64,000 nucleotides of DNA, taken from assembly GCA_041746105.1 (NCBI GenBank), contig JBGTHP010000017.1, forward strand, positions 186,001 to 250,000. The letters run 5' to 3'. Positions 1-8,147 of the stretch are shown in pieces. A program made the translations under genes and the position numbers. Numbering within the stretch: the first letter of the stretch is position 1; each line of letters begins with the position of its first letter. Source of the stretch: JBFHRE01 sp041746105. GTDB lineage: Bacteria; Actinomycetota; Acidimicrobiia; Spongiisociales; ZC4RG35. Under the pieces are notes generated by a model. That model saw only the letters and a list, made by a program, of their open reading frames with translations, searched no databases and was not told where the DNA came from.

Positions 1-120
1 GAGTTCGTAGTTGACCCAGAAGAAATGGTTTTCCCGATGGTGCCTGCCGGCGGCTCGAACGACAACGTCATCCTCGGTCCGACGGACCAGGTGATCAACC
101 CTCAGAGCGACCTGCCATGA
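1..120 (+). CDS. ilvB: Acetolactate synthase large subunit, C-terminal end (partial)
   Basis: The last 39 codons of a gene that begins before the window. The tail contains the VFPMVPAGGSNDNVI stretch found near the C-terminus of the catalytic subunit of acetohydroxyacid synthase, the thiamine-diphosphate enzyme that opens valine, leucine and isoleucine synthesis. The stop codon overlaps the start of the small subunit gene by 4 nt (ATGA), so the two subunits are translationally coupled. Only the C-terminal end is visible, so the catalytic residues cannot be checked. Confidence 0.9.
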   Translation, partial: EFVVDPEEMVFPMVPAGGSNDNVILGPTDQVINPQSDLP

Positions 121-620
121 ACCACACTCTTTCTGTGTTGGTCGAAGACAAACCTGGCGTCCTGGCCAGGGTTTCCTCCCTGCTCGCCCGCCGGGCGTTC
201 AACATCCACTCTCTCGCTGTGGGGCCTTCGCACGAGGACGGGATGTCGAGGATGACGATCGTGGTCGATGCGCCCGAGCTGGAACAAGTCAAAAAGCAGC
301 TTCACAAGCTGGTGAACGTCGTCAAGATCACCGAGCTCGACCCCGAGCTCTCCCTCGAACGCGAGATCATGCTGGTGAGGGTGGCGGCAGCTCCCGGCCG
401 GCGTTCCGAAATCCTCGAGGTCGCAACGATCTTCAAGGCGATCGCGGTGGACGTTGGGCAGAACTCGATCTGTTTTCAGGTGACCGGCGATCCGGCAAAG
501 ATCAACGATTTCCTCGATCTGGTCAGACCATACGGTGTAATCGACCTGGTGAAATCGGGGCGGGTAGCGCTGTCGAGGGACGTCAAAGGCAAGCAGTCAC
601 GGCTGAAAGCGGTCAACTGA
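117..620 (+). CDS. ilvN: Acetolactate synthase small (regulatory) subunit
   Basis: A 167-aa protein starting MNHTLSVLVEDKPGVLARVSS, the N-terminal ACT domain (about residues 1-78) that binds valine in this family. A second ACT-like domain fills the rest. The length matches the usual IlvN/IlvH of about 160-170 aa. It regulates and activates the large subunit encoded immediately upstream. The 4-nt overlap with ilvB and the 16-nt gap to ilvC indicate an ilvB-ilvN-ilvC operon. Confidence 0.96.
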   Translation: MNHTLSVLVEDKPGVLARVSSLLARRAFNIHSLAVGPSHEDGMSRMTIVVDAPELEQVKKQLHKLVNVVKITELDPELSLEREIMLVRVAAAPGRRSEILEVATIFKAIAVDVGQNSICFQVTGDPAKINDFLDLVRPYGVIDLVKSGRVALSRDVKGKQSRLKAVN

Positions 621-636
621 GCGAGGACAAGACAAC

Positions 637-1641
637 ATGGCAACGATCTTTTACGACAAGGACTGCGATCCCGCAGTCATCAAAAAACGCAAGGTGGCGA
701 TCATTGGTTATGGAAGCCAAGGTCATGCACATGCCCGCAACCTGGCGGAGTCGGGGGTCGACGTCACAGTTGGGCTCAGGTCCGATTCCTCCAGCAGGGC
801 CCAGGCAGAAGCCGATGGGCTCAAAGTCGACGACGTTGCATCTGCTGTGAAGAACGCCAACGTTGTGATGCTGCTCCTGCCCGACCAGCACATGGCGGGT
901 ATCTACGAGACCGAGGTGGCCCCGAATCTCGAACCGGGCGATGCCCTCATGTTCGCCCATGGCTTCAACATCCATTTCAATGCGATCTCCCCACCAGCCG
1001 AAGTTGATGTGCTCATGGTGGCACCGAAGGGACCGGGCCATCTGGTTCGGCGGACGTATGCCGAGGGATCCGGGGTTCCGTGCCTGATAGCCGTCCATCA
1101 AGACGCCACCGGTACCGCCCACGACCTCGGCCTTTCATATGCGTGGGGAATCGGTGGGGCGAGGGCCGGGGTCCTCGAAACGACTTTCAAAGAAGAAACA
1201 GAGACTGATCTGTTCGGGGAGCAGGTGGTGCTGTGCGGCGGTGTGTCTGAACTGGTCAAGGCCTCTTTCGAAACTCTGGTCGAAGCCGGATATCAGCCAG
1301 AATCTGCCTACTTCGAGACACTCCACGAGCTCAAGCTGATCGTGGATCTGCTGTACGAAGGCGGTCTCTCGTGGATGCGATACTCGATTTCCGACACCGC
1401 AGAGTATGGCGATTACACCCGTGGACCCCGAGTGGCCGCAGGTGCCAAAGCAGAGATGAAAAAGGTCCTGGAAGAAATCCAATCCGGGGCTTTCGCCCGG
1501 GAATGGTTGGCCCAGGCTCGTGAGGGTGCGCCTTATTTGCTCGAACAACGATCGAAGAACCGCAACCACCAGATCGAACAGGTCGGCGCAGAGTTGCGCC
1601 ACATGATGCCCTTCATCACACCCAAGGCCCCACCAGCATGA
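637..1641 (+). CDS. ilvC: Ketol-acid reductoisomerase
   Basis: A 334-aa class I enzyme, which isomerises and reduces acetolactate or acetohydroxybutyrate to the dihydroxy acid. The N-terminal Rossmann domain shows GYGSQGHAHARNL at about residues 24-36. The all-helical C-terminal domain carries the acidic and serine residues of the metal and substrate site (FGEQVVLCGG, YFETLHELKLI, RYSISDTAEYG). A GAGGACA Shine-Dalgarno-like sequence lies before the ATG. It follows ilvN by 16 nt in the same operon. Confidence 0.97.
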   Translation: MATIFYDKDCDPAVIKKRKVAIIGYGSQGHAHARNLAESGVDVTVGLRSDSSSRAQAEADGLKVDDVASAVKNANVVMLLLPDQHMAGIYETEVAPNLEPGDALMFAHGFNIHFNAISPPAEVDVLMVAPKGPGHLVRRTYAEGSGVPCLIAVHQDATGTAHDLGLSYAWGIGGARAGVLETTFKEETETDLFGEQVVLCGGVSELVKASFETLVEAGYQPESAYFETLHELKLIVDLLYEGGLSWMRYSISDTAEYGDYTRGPRVAAGAKAEMKKVLEEIQSGAFAREWLAQAREGAPYLLEQRSKNRNHQIEQVGAELRHMMPFITPKAPPA

Positions 1642-1788
1642 GGCGGGTTTATCCGATCGGTTCGCGGTGTTGCCCGATGGCGGGGTCGGCCGGTGGTCTT
1701 CTGGCGCTTCGCTAGCCGGGCGGCTTTTCCCGACCCGGCCTCCCGGCATCAGACGACACCACCTTTTTACAGACCGGAGACAAATGCC
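1642..1788 (+). other. 147-nt leader before leuA with inverted repeat
   Basis: No gene is seen here. GGGTCGG at 1683-1689 is the exact reverse complement of CCGACCC at 1730-1736, and smaller complementary runs lie between them, so the RNA could fold into a branched stem. There is no clear leucine-rich leader peptide and no T-run after the stem. It may be a leuA leader or attenuator, or simply spacer; the assignment is weak. Confidence 0.3.
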
Positions 1789-3297
1789 ATGAGCGATCGA
1801 CTGATCATTTTCGACACGACCTTGCGCGACGGCGAACAGGCGCCGGGGATTGCCCTGACCCCAGACGAGAAACTGGTGATCGCCTATCAGCTGGCTCGCC
1901 TGAAGGTGGACGTGCTCGAAGCCGGGTTTGCCGCTTCGTCCCCCGGGGATTTCGAGGCCGTCTCGAGAATCGCTCAGAATGTGCGCGGGCCGGTCATCGC
2001 ATCGCTGGCGAGGGCGCACCCCGACGACATCGACAAAGCAGCCGAGGCCCTCAAGGCGGCCGAACAGTTCCGAATTCACGTATTCATGTCGACCAGCCAG
2101 ATCCATATGGAGAAGATGCTGCGGATGACACCTGACGAGGTGATGAAGGCCTCGGTCGAGGGAGTGCGCCGGGCCAAGCAATACACCGATGACGTCGAGT
2201 TCTCGCCCCAGGATGCGACCCGTACCGACCACGATTTCCTGGTCGCGGTTTGTCAGGCGGCCGTTGCGGCAGGTGCGACCACGATCAATATCCCCGACAC
2301 CGTCGGGTATGCAACGCCCGCCGACTTCGCCGAGCTCATGAAACGGGTATTCCGTGAGGTCAAGGGCGACCGCGACGACGTAATCATGTCGGTGCACTGC
2401 CACAACGACCTAGGTCTGGCCGTAGCCAACTCACTGTCATCGATTCATGCCGGCGCTCGTCAGATCGAAGGCGCGATCAATGGAATCGGCGAACGAGCAG
2501 GTAATACCTCGATCGAAGAGGTGATCATGGCGGTCAAAACGCGGCAGGACGCATTCGGAGTCGAGGTCGGCGCCGACTCCACGCAGATCTTCGAAACCTC
2601 GCGCCTCGTTTCTCGCTTGACCGGTTACCCGGTCCAGTTCAACAAGGCCGTGGTCGGCCGCAATGCGTTCGCCCACGAGTCCGGCATCCACCAGCACGGC
2701 GTTCTCCGCGACAAATTGACCTACGAGATCATGGATGCAGCCTCGGTCGGCCAAACTGCTGCACAGATCATCCTCGGCAAACACTCTGGGCGGGCCGGGT
2801 TCGCCGACGCGCTGGCGAAACTGGAAATCGTTCTCGAAGAGGCCGATTTCGCCAGGGCCTTCGACAAGTTCAAGCAACTGGCCGACCGCAAGGTCGCCAT
2901 CGGCGAGGAGGAGATCAGAGCGATCATCGAAGAAGAACTCGTCCACGTCGACGGGACCGTTCGGATGCTCGGTCTCCACGTCCAAGGCGGAAACGACGTA
3001 ACTCCCAAGGCGACCGTGACCCTCGAGATCAACGGTGCGGCGGCCGCCTACAGCGGAGAAGGCGACGGCATGGTCCACGCAGCCTTCGCCGCAATCCGAC
3101 AAGGGTTTGGCGGGGTCGATGCCAGACTGGTCGACTACCGGGTGGTGCCAGTCACATCTGGCGCCGACGCCATGGCCGAGATCAACGTGGTCATTCGTGT
3201 CGGTGACGGCACCTTCGCCGGGCGCTCGCTCCACACCGATGTCGTCGAAGGTTCCGCCGAGGCTTTTGTGGAGGCCCTCAACAAGGCGATGGGTTGA
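1789..3297 (+). CDS. leuA: 2-isopropylmalate synthase
   Basis: A 502-aa enzyme that condenses acetyl-CoA with 2-ketoisovalerate in the first committed step of leucine synthesis. The HMGL-like TIM barrel opens with FDTTLRDGEQAPG. It contains the metal-binding HCHNDLG motif (about residue 203) and the G-NGIGERAGNTSIEE loop, followed by a C-terminal LeuA regulatory dimer domain (about residues 370-502) that usually mediates leucine feedback. The ATG at 1789 was chosen because GGAGA lies about 9 nt upstream; an upstream in-frame GTG at 1693 would add 32 residues with no family similarity. Long LeuA type rather than citramalate synthase, judged by motif spacing. Confidence 0.95.
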   Translation: MSDRLIIFDTTLRDGEQAPGIALTPDEKLVIAYQLARLKVDVLEAGFAASSPGDFEAVSRIAQNVRGPVIASLARAHPDDIDKAAEALKAAEQFRIHVFMSTSQIHMEKMLRMTPDEVMKASVEGVRRAKQYTDDVEFSPQDATRTDHDFLVAVCQAAVAAGATTINIPDTVGYATPADFAELMKRVFREVKGDRDDVIMSVHCHNDLGLAVANSLSSIHAGARQIEGAINGIGERAGNTSIEEVIMAVKTRQDAFGVEVGADSTQIFETSRLVSRLTGYPVQFNKAVVGRNAFAHESGIHQHGVLRDKLTYEIMDAASVGQTAAQIILGKHSGRAGFADALAKLEIVLEEADFARAFDKFKQLADRKVAIGEEEIRAIIEEELVHVDGTVRMLGLHVQGGNDVTPKATVTLEINGAAAAYSGEGDGMVHAAFAAIRQGFGGVDARLVDYRVVPVTSGADAMAEINVVIRVGDGTFAGRSLHTDVVEGSAEAFVEALNKAMG

Positions 3298-3368
3298 CCC
3301 GTACCAAACCGTTCGAAACTGCGTCGAGTGGTTCCGGCGATCGTCGGGGTGACAGAGCTCGGCTCGCC

Positions 3369-3381
3369 TAGCATCGACTCA
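3369..3381 (+). promoter_or_regulatory. -10 element of a leaderless leuB promoter
   Basis: TAGCAT at 3369-3374 is followed by 6 nt and then the leuB ATG at 3381. A transcript starting about 7 nt after this element would begin at the start codon. The same arrangement recurs before many genes in this window. No strong -35 is seen; GTGACA at 3349 is possible but the spacing is short. Confidence 0.45.
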
Positions 3382-4448
3382 TGTCAGATCACACCTACCG
3401 GGTCGCCGCGATCCCAGGCGACGGGGTTGGAATCGAGGTAACGGCGGAGGCGGTCAAGGCACTTGCGGCCGCCGCCGACCGGTTCGGGTTTCGGATCTCG
3501 ATCACCGAATACGACCTAGGCGGCCGCCGTTATCTCGCTACGGGGGAGGTGCTGCCTCAATCGGTCCAGGACGAACTGGCAGACCACGATGTGATCCTGC
3601 TCGGAGCGGTCGGTACTCCCGAGGTTCCGCCAGGGGTGCTCGAGCGGGGCCTATTGCTCAAATTGCGCTTCGATTTCGATCAGTACGTGAATCTGCGTCC
3701 GGTCAAGCTCTACCCCGGAGTCCCCTCGCCGATCGCAGGTCTCTCCCCCGATCGCTGTGACCTCGTTGTGGTCAGGGAAAACACCGAGGGCCTCTACACC
3801 GGGATGGGCGGGGTGTTCAAGAAGGGGACCCCGCACGAGGTTGCGACTCAGGAATCGATCAATACCCGCCACGGAGTCGAGAGAGTCATTCGATTCGCCT
3901 TTGATCGAGCAATGACCCGTAACCGGCACTTGACTGTCTGCCACAAGACGAATGTGCTCACCTTTGCCGGTGATCTGTGGTGGCGGACTGCTCTCGAGAT
4001 ACAGGCATCCGACTATCCCAACGTCACGATCGACTACGTCCACGTTGATGCCGCCTGCCTTTATCTGGTCAACTCACCAGAACGTTTTGATGTGATGGTC
4101 ACCGACAACCTTTTTGGCGACATCGTCACCGATCTCGGCGCCGCCATCCAGGGCGGTCTCGGGCTGGCCGCGTCCGGGAATCTCGACCCGACCAGAAGTC
4201 GGCCCTCGATGTTCGAACCCGTTCACGGTTCAGCCCCCGACATCGCCGGAAGGGGGTGGGCCAATCCGGTAGCGGCGGTGTTGTCGACCGCGATGGCGCT
4301 CGAGCATCTTGGTGAGGCCGATGCTGCCAGAACGGTCGAAGAGGCAGCCTCTTCCGTTCTCCCAGAACTCAAGTCGATGGGTGGCCCCGACATGGGAATG
4401 AGTACCAGCCAGATCGGTGACGTTGTTGCCGAGAGGATCACAGGGTGA
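3381..4448 (+). CDS. leuB: 3-isopropylmalate dehydrogenase
   Basis: A 355-aa member of the isocitrate/isopropylmalate dehydrogenase family, which oxidatively decarboxylates 3-isopropylmalate with NAD+ in leucine synthesis. It shows the N-terminal AAIPGDGVGIEVT, the substrate loop with LKLRFDFDQYVNLRPVKL, and the metal-binding DNLFGDIVTDLGA signature, ending with FEPVHGSAPDIAGRG. Length and motif order fit the shorter actinobacterial LeuB. leuC and leuD are not in the window. A tartrate- or homoisocitrate-type specificity cannot be strictly excluded from sequence, but the neighbouring leuA supports leuB. Confidence 0.9.
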   Translation: MSDHTYRVAAIPGDGVGIEVTAEAVKALAAAADRFGFRISITEYDLGGRRYLATGEVLPQSVQDELADHDVILLGAVGTPEVPPGVLERGLLLKLRFDFDQYVNLRPVKLYPGVPSPIAGLSPDRCDLVVVRENTEGLYTGMGGVFKKGTPHEVATQESINTRHGVERVIRFAFDRAMTRNRHLTVCHKTNVLTFAGDLWWRTALEIQASDYPNVTIDYVHVDAACLYLVNSPERFDVMVTDNLFGDIVTDLGAAIQGGLGLAASGNLDPTRSRPSMFEPVHGSAPDIAGRGWANPVAAVLSTAMALEHLGEADAARTVEEAASSVLPELKSMGGPDMGMSTSQIGDVVAERITG

Positions 4449-5629
4449 GAGTTGGACGTTGGCTGGTTCCGATGCTGGCGCTGGCGGCGTGTAGCCAGCC
4501 GGTGACCGAACCCGGGGTCGGCACAACGACCGAGGTCTCAACCACCGCGACAACGACCACCGTGCCCGCCACGACGCACGACACCACGCCTCCGACCGCC
4601 GCGCCGTTGGTGACGTCGTTTCCCGATGTCGCAGCCTGCGAGTTCGCCACTGTCCCCGAGACCGGCGAAGTCGTCATGACCGTGGGAACGAGACTCTTTG
4701 GCTCGACTTTTGGTGGCACGACCGTCCGCTGCCTCTTCGACGGCGTCGATCCCGACTCGCCTCCAAACTGGGGACCGTTCGGCGATCGGTTCCTGGTTGG
4801 CCGAGAGGCGGTTCTCGCGGGAAGCGAGCCGTTCGTTGTCATTGACGAGGAGCCGACGTCGCCAGTGGAATGGACTACGCCCACGGGCCTTCGACTCGTC
4901 TACGCCAGTGCCGGACGGCTCATCAAGAGCGAAGTCGACGGAACCGGAAGCAGCGACATCGGTTGGCTGGCCGACACCGTCGAAGTGGCCTACCACCCGG
5001 CCGGAACCCATTACCTCGTTACCGGAACCGACGTCAATGGGGTGTACGGCCTCTGGTTGGCTCGCAACGACGCCTCGACCACGATTCTGGTGGCGACCGA
5101 TGTCGACGCAAAGATCACGTCACCGGGCTGGACCGCCGATGGCGAGATCGTTTTTGTCGCCGATCATCAGGGCTACTTCGATCTCCATCGCATATTCCCT
5201 TCCCAAGACCTGGGGAGTTACGAGCAAATGGACCTTGTCACCACGGATCAGTGGCTTGGTCATGTGACGCCGTCACCGTTCAACCCGGCCTTGATCGCCT
5301 TTGCCCAGGGTGGGGATTTGTCGCCTGGATGCTCAGAAGGTCGGGGCGCAATGGTCTTCGGAGTTGATCTGCCGCCCCCGCTGACCGCAATGATCAGCTT
5401 GCCGATTGGATGGCTCCCCGATGACCGCCTGGTGATCGCGGCGTTTCCCGATGGATGTGGGGGCCCGCTTGACGTCTGGATCTTGACATCCGGCTTCTGC
5501 CCTGGCACCGAATACGGAGCCGCCCTCCTGGCCACGGGCGTCGGATCGGTCTCGACACGGGTGACGATGCCGCCTCCGCCCCCTGCTCCCGACGACTTTT
5601 CCGATCTCCCCGACCCCGCACCCGCCTGA
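4445..5629 (+). CDS. Putative lipoprotein with beta-propeller-like body
   Basis: A 394-aa protein with no recognised family. The N-terminus is a lipoprotein signal peptide ending in LALAAC, so the mature cysteine is near residue 16. A Thr-rich low-complexity linker (about residues 20-55) follows, typical of surface-anchored actinobacterial proteins. The body repeats short segments such as GLWLARND, SPGWTADGEIVFVADHQGYFDLHRI and WLGHVTPSPF, which resemble TolB/WD40-like blades, so a beta-propeller is inferred. It starts with GTG overlapping the leuB stop by 4 nt, although no link with leucine synthesis is apparent. Confidence 0.7.
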   Translation: MRVGRWLVPMLALAACSQPVTEPGVGTTTEVSTTATTTTVPATTHDTTPPTAAPLVTSFPDVAACEFATVPETGEVVMTVGTRLFGSTFGGTTVRCLFDGVDPDSPPNWGPFGDRFLVGREAVLAGSEPFVVIDEEPTSPVEWTTPTGLRLVYASAGRLIKSEVDGTGSSDIGWLADTVEVAYHPAGTHYLVTGTDVNGVYGLWLARNDASTTILVATDVDAKITSPGWTADGEIVFVADHQGYFDLHRIFPSQDLGSYEQMDLVTTDQWLGHVTPSPFNPALIAFAQGGDLSPGCSEGRGAMVFGVDLPPPLTAMISLPIGWLPDDRLVIAAFPDGCGGPLDVWILTSGFCPGTEYGAALLATGVGSVSTRVTMPPPPPAPDDFSDLPDPAPA

Positions 5630-5689
5630 TGACGACTGCGGGGCCGGTCGGCCCTCTCCGCCAAATCTAGATAATTGCAGGGTGTCATC

Positions 5690-5702
5690 TAGCCTCGCCC
5701 GA
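5690..5702 (+). promoter_or_regulatory. -10 element before the YdbS-like gene
   Basis: TAGCCT at 5690-5695 lies 6 nt before the ATG at 5702, predicting a leaderless transcript. It is part of a short inverted repeat, CTAGAT at 5667-5672 with ATCTAG at 5687-5692, which could bind a regulator. Weak support. Confidence 0.35.
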
Positions 5703-6256
5703 TGACTGAACGGCAGATGTTGGATCCCAGAATCCGCTGGGTCTGGATCACCGGAGCCATGATTCCCGCAGCAGTTCTGGCACTGGTGACGCTGGGACTG
5801 GCCATTGGGCGGGTTCCGCTCGCTCCGGCCATCACCGGGGCAGTGGCTTTGGCGCTTGCGGCGATCGGGGCGGGTTTGCCAGGTGCGCGCTGGAAGAGTT
5901 GGAGCTACCAACTGACCGAAACCGAGTTGATCATCCGTTTTGGCGTGGTCTTCAAAGTTGAGCGATGGCTTCCGCGCACCCGTATCCAGCACGTCGACTT
6001 GATCGGCGGCCCGATCGAGAGATCGCTCGGTCTCCGTCAACTCGTCATTTACACCGCCGGCACCAGAGAGGCCGACGTAACCGTTCCCGGGCTCCCCGAA
6101 ACCGTCGCGATCGCACTGCGAGCCGATCTGCTGTCTTGGGTGAGTGCGATCGATCCGCCAGCAATGGCAGCAGGTGGCATCGCGATCGATCCATCAAAGC
6201 CGGAGTCGGCCCCGGCCCCGGACATCGGCAGCCCCTCCGATCAATTCCTGGAATGA
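5702..6256 (+). CDS. Bacterial PH-domain (YdbS-like) membrane protein
   Basis: A 184-aa protein with two N-terminal transmembrane helices (about residues 14-60), followed by a domain with the bacterial PH type 2 signature: WKSWSYQLTETELIIRFGVV, then the RTRIQHVDLIGGPIERSLGLRQLVIYTAG pattern spanning about residues 85-125. This is the YdbS half of the YdbS/YdbT pair (formerly DUF304). The biochemical role is unknown; in Bacillus ydbST has been linked to resistance to bacteriocins. The stop overlaps the next gene by 4 nt (ATGA), so the two are an operon. Confidence 0.85.
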   Translation: MTERQMLDPRIRWVWITGAMIPAAVLALVTLGLAIGRVPLAPAITGAVALALAAIGAGLPGARWKSWSYQLTETELIIRFGVVFKVERWLPRTRIQHVDLIGGPIERSLGLRQLVIYTAGTREADVTVPGLPETVAIALRADLLSWVSAIDPPAMAAGGIAIDPSKPESAPAPDIGSPSDQFLE

Positions 6257-7728
6257 CCTCCGCAGACCATTCACAAGGGTTGAACGAGCCGCATCGCCTG
6301 CATCCGCTGACATTGCTTCTCGGCCCGCTCCGGATGGCGAGAGCCTGGGTTGTGCCGCTGGTGATCGCCATTTCGCTCGGACGCGGAGACGGACGACAAC
6401 TGGCCGGGGCCGGCATCCTGGCGTTGGCGCTGGCTGTGACGGTGGGACGCCAGGCACTCGAGTTGGTCAGGCTGAAATGGTGGCTCGCCGACGATGCCTT
6501 CCACCTCCAGTCCGGGATTCTCCAGATCGAAAACAAGGCGGTGCCGGTCGAGCGCATCCAGAACGTCGATTTGGTGGAGCCATGGCTCCCCCGCCTGCTC
6601 GGATTGGTGGAGGTTCGGATCGAAACCGCTGGGGCCGGCGAAGGAAATCTGGTGCTGAGTTATGTCTCGCGAGCCGACGCCACACAACTCAGAGAGGCGC
6701 TTGCCCGAGCGAGCACCGAAGCAACCCCGGACCGCGCAACCGCACAAACGCAACTCGTGAAAACGTCAACCCGAGAGTTGTTCATCGCCGGGGCGACGGC
6801 CAATCGAGCCGGCGCCCTGGCGGTTGTGGCGGGGGCGGTTGCCAGCACATTGTTCGAGGCCGGATTCGAACCTCCGGATTTCATCGGCAGCATCGGCAGC
6901 ATCGCCGATCTGCTCACTCCCGCCTCTTGGGCTGCGCTGCTGATCGCGTTGCTGGTCGTTGTCGGCTGGTTGACCTCGATCGCGGGGACGGTGCTGCGCT
7001 TTTACGGCTTTGAACTGACCCAGACCAACGGCGACCTTCGCCGACAACACGGGCTCTTGTCGAGATCATCGGGGGTGGTGCCCCTCGTTCGAATCCAAAC
7101 CGCCAGGATCGACCGCCCCTTGCTGCGCAGGCTGGTTGGACGTGCTTCCGTCGTGGCCGAAAGTGCAGGGTCGGTGGCCGCGTCAACCGACAGCGGCACC
7201 GGCGTGATGGCACCGATCATGACGGACCGTGACGTGCCACTGCTAATCGAGCAGATCATCGGAATGAAAGGACCCTTCGAAGAGCACCTGTCACCCGTCA
7301 GCCCCAAGGCGATCCGCCGGGGATTCATTCGCGTCATCACGATTCCTGCGATCCTCGCCGGGGTTGCATCTTTTTTCTTTCCGCTCGCGGCCACGGCGCT
7401 GCTGGTCGTGGTACCCCTCGGATATTGGTGGGCGCGTGCTCGATACAAATCGATCGGATACAACATCGACGACTTGCGAGTCGTGGCGCGTGCCGGGGTT
7501 CTCACGAGGCGCACGTGGCTGGTACCGGCCCACAAGATCCAGTCGACAGTTGTGCGATCTAGTCCGTTTCAGCGGCGGCTCGGGCTGGCAACGCTCTCGA
7601 TAGACACGGCCGGCCCCGGCACCAGTCGGGTCAGGATCATCGATCTCGATCTTCGGACTGCGACGTCGCACGCCACCGTGCTGGCTCGCCTGTCTTCAGA
7701 AACGGGACTCGTAGGCGCCGGTGTCTGA
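6253..7728 (+). CDS. Bacterial PH-domain (YdbT-like) membrane protein
   Basis: A 491-aa membrane protein with repeated bacterial PH type 2 modules. The signature of arginine, glutamine and asparagine around a short strand occurs three times: VERIQNVDLVEPWLPRLLGL, VRIQTARIDRPLLRRLVG and AHKIQSTVVRSSPFQRRLGL. Paired transmembrane helices precede the modules (around residues 25-60, 180-250 and 350-385). It is the expected partner of the YdbS-like protein upstream, and both probably sit in one membrane complex. The start at 6253 gives the ATGA overlap; upstream in-frame starts would run through the previous gene. Confidence 0.85.
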   Translation: MTSADHSQGLNEPHRLHPLTLLLGPLRMARAWVVPLVIAISLGRGDGRQLAGAGILALALAVTVGRQALELVRLKWWLADDAFHLQSGILQIENKAVPVERIQNVDLVEPWLPRLLGLVEVRIETAGAGEGNLVLSYVSRADATQLREALARASTEATPDRATAQTQLVKTSTRELFIAGATANRAGALAVVAGAVASTLFEAGFEPPDFIGSIGSIADLLTPASWAALLIALLVVVGWLTSIAGTVLRFYGFELTQTNGDLRRQHGLLSRSSGVVPLVRIQTARIDRPLLRRLVGRASVVAESAGSVAASTDSGTGVMAPIMTDRDVPLLIEQIIGMKGPFEEHLSPVSPKAIRRGFIRVITIPAILAGVASFFFPLAATALLVVVPLGYWWARARYKSIGYNIDDLRVVARAGVLTRRTWLVPAHKIQSTVVRSSPFQRRLGLATLSIDTAGPGTSRVRIIDLDLRTATSHATVLARLSSETGLVGAGV

Positions 7729-7737
7729 GCAGCCGCC

Positions 7738-8100
7738 TCAGTCGAGCGTGCCACCGTCGTTCAACGAGGTGGTGTAGAGCGGCCTTCCGCAGGAAGTGCT
7801 GTAGAACACCAATCCGAAGGCCATTGCCATCGGCACCGATAACAACGAGCCAACACCGGAGTCGCTCGTGTACTCGATCATGTTGACCGACACGGTCTGC
7901 CAGAACAGCACCGATGCTCCCGCGGTCAGCCCGAATTGAAGGGGCAGGTCAGAGTGCCGCATGGCCAACCAGGCGAGAGGGATCAGCAGCGGCGGGAGCA
8001 ACGCGCCGGGAACGATCTGCACCATCAACAAAACCAGCAGGCCAATGGCCACGAGTCTGGCCAACAACGCCCGGTCCAACGCAAGAGAAATCCCAGTCAT
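7738..8100 (-). CDS. Small hypothetical membrane protein
   Basis: About 120 aa, not recognised. It has roughly four hydrophobic segments (ARLVAIGLLVLLMVQIVPG, LLPPLLIPLAWLAM, a region around FGLTAGASVLFW, and LLSVPMAMAFGLVFY), so it is a predicted integral membrane protein. The start is uncertain: the ATG at 8100 is used here, but a TTG at 8151 overlaps the upstream stop (TTGA) and would add 17 residues. It lies last in the minus-strand run with the PLP enzyme and the tricorn protease. No function can be assigned. Confidence 0.6.
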   Translation of the reverse strand: MTGISLALDRALLARLVAIGLLVLLMVQIVPGALLPPLLIPLAWLAMRHSDLPLQFGLTAGASVLFWQTVSVNMIEYTSDSGVGSLLSVPMAMAFGLVFYSTSCGRPLYTTSLNDGGTLD

Positions 8101-8147
8101 CGCGGAGCTATCGGCACGATTTCTCGCCGAGTGGAGCGACTTATTCT

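Noticed and set aside
1135..2403. Long minus-strand frame opposite ilvC and leuA
   Set aside because: It lies antisense to two well-defined genes, has no family motifs, and its composition is that of the complementary strand of GC-rich coding DNA.
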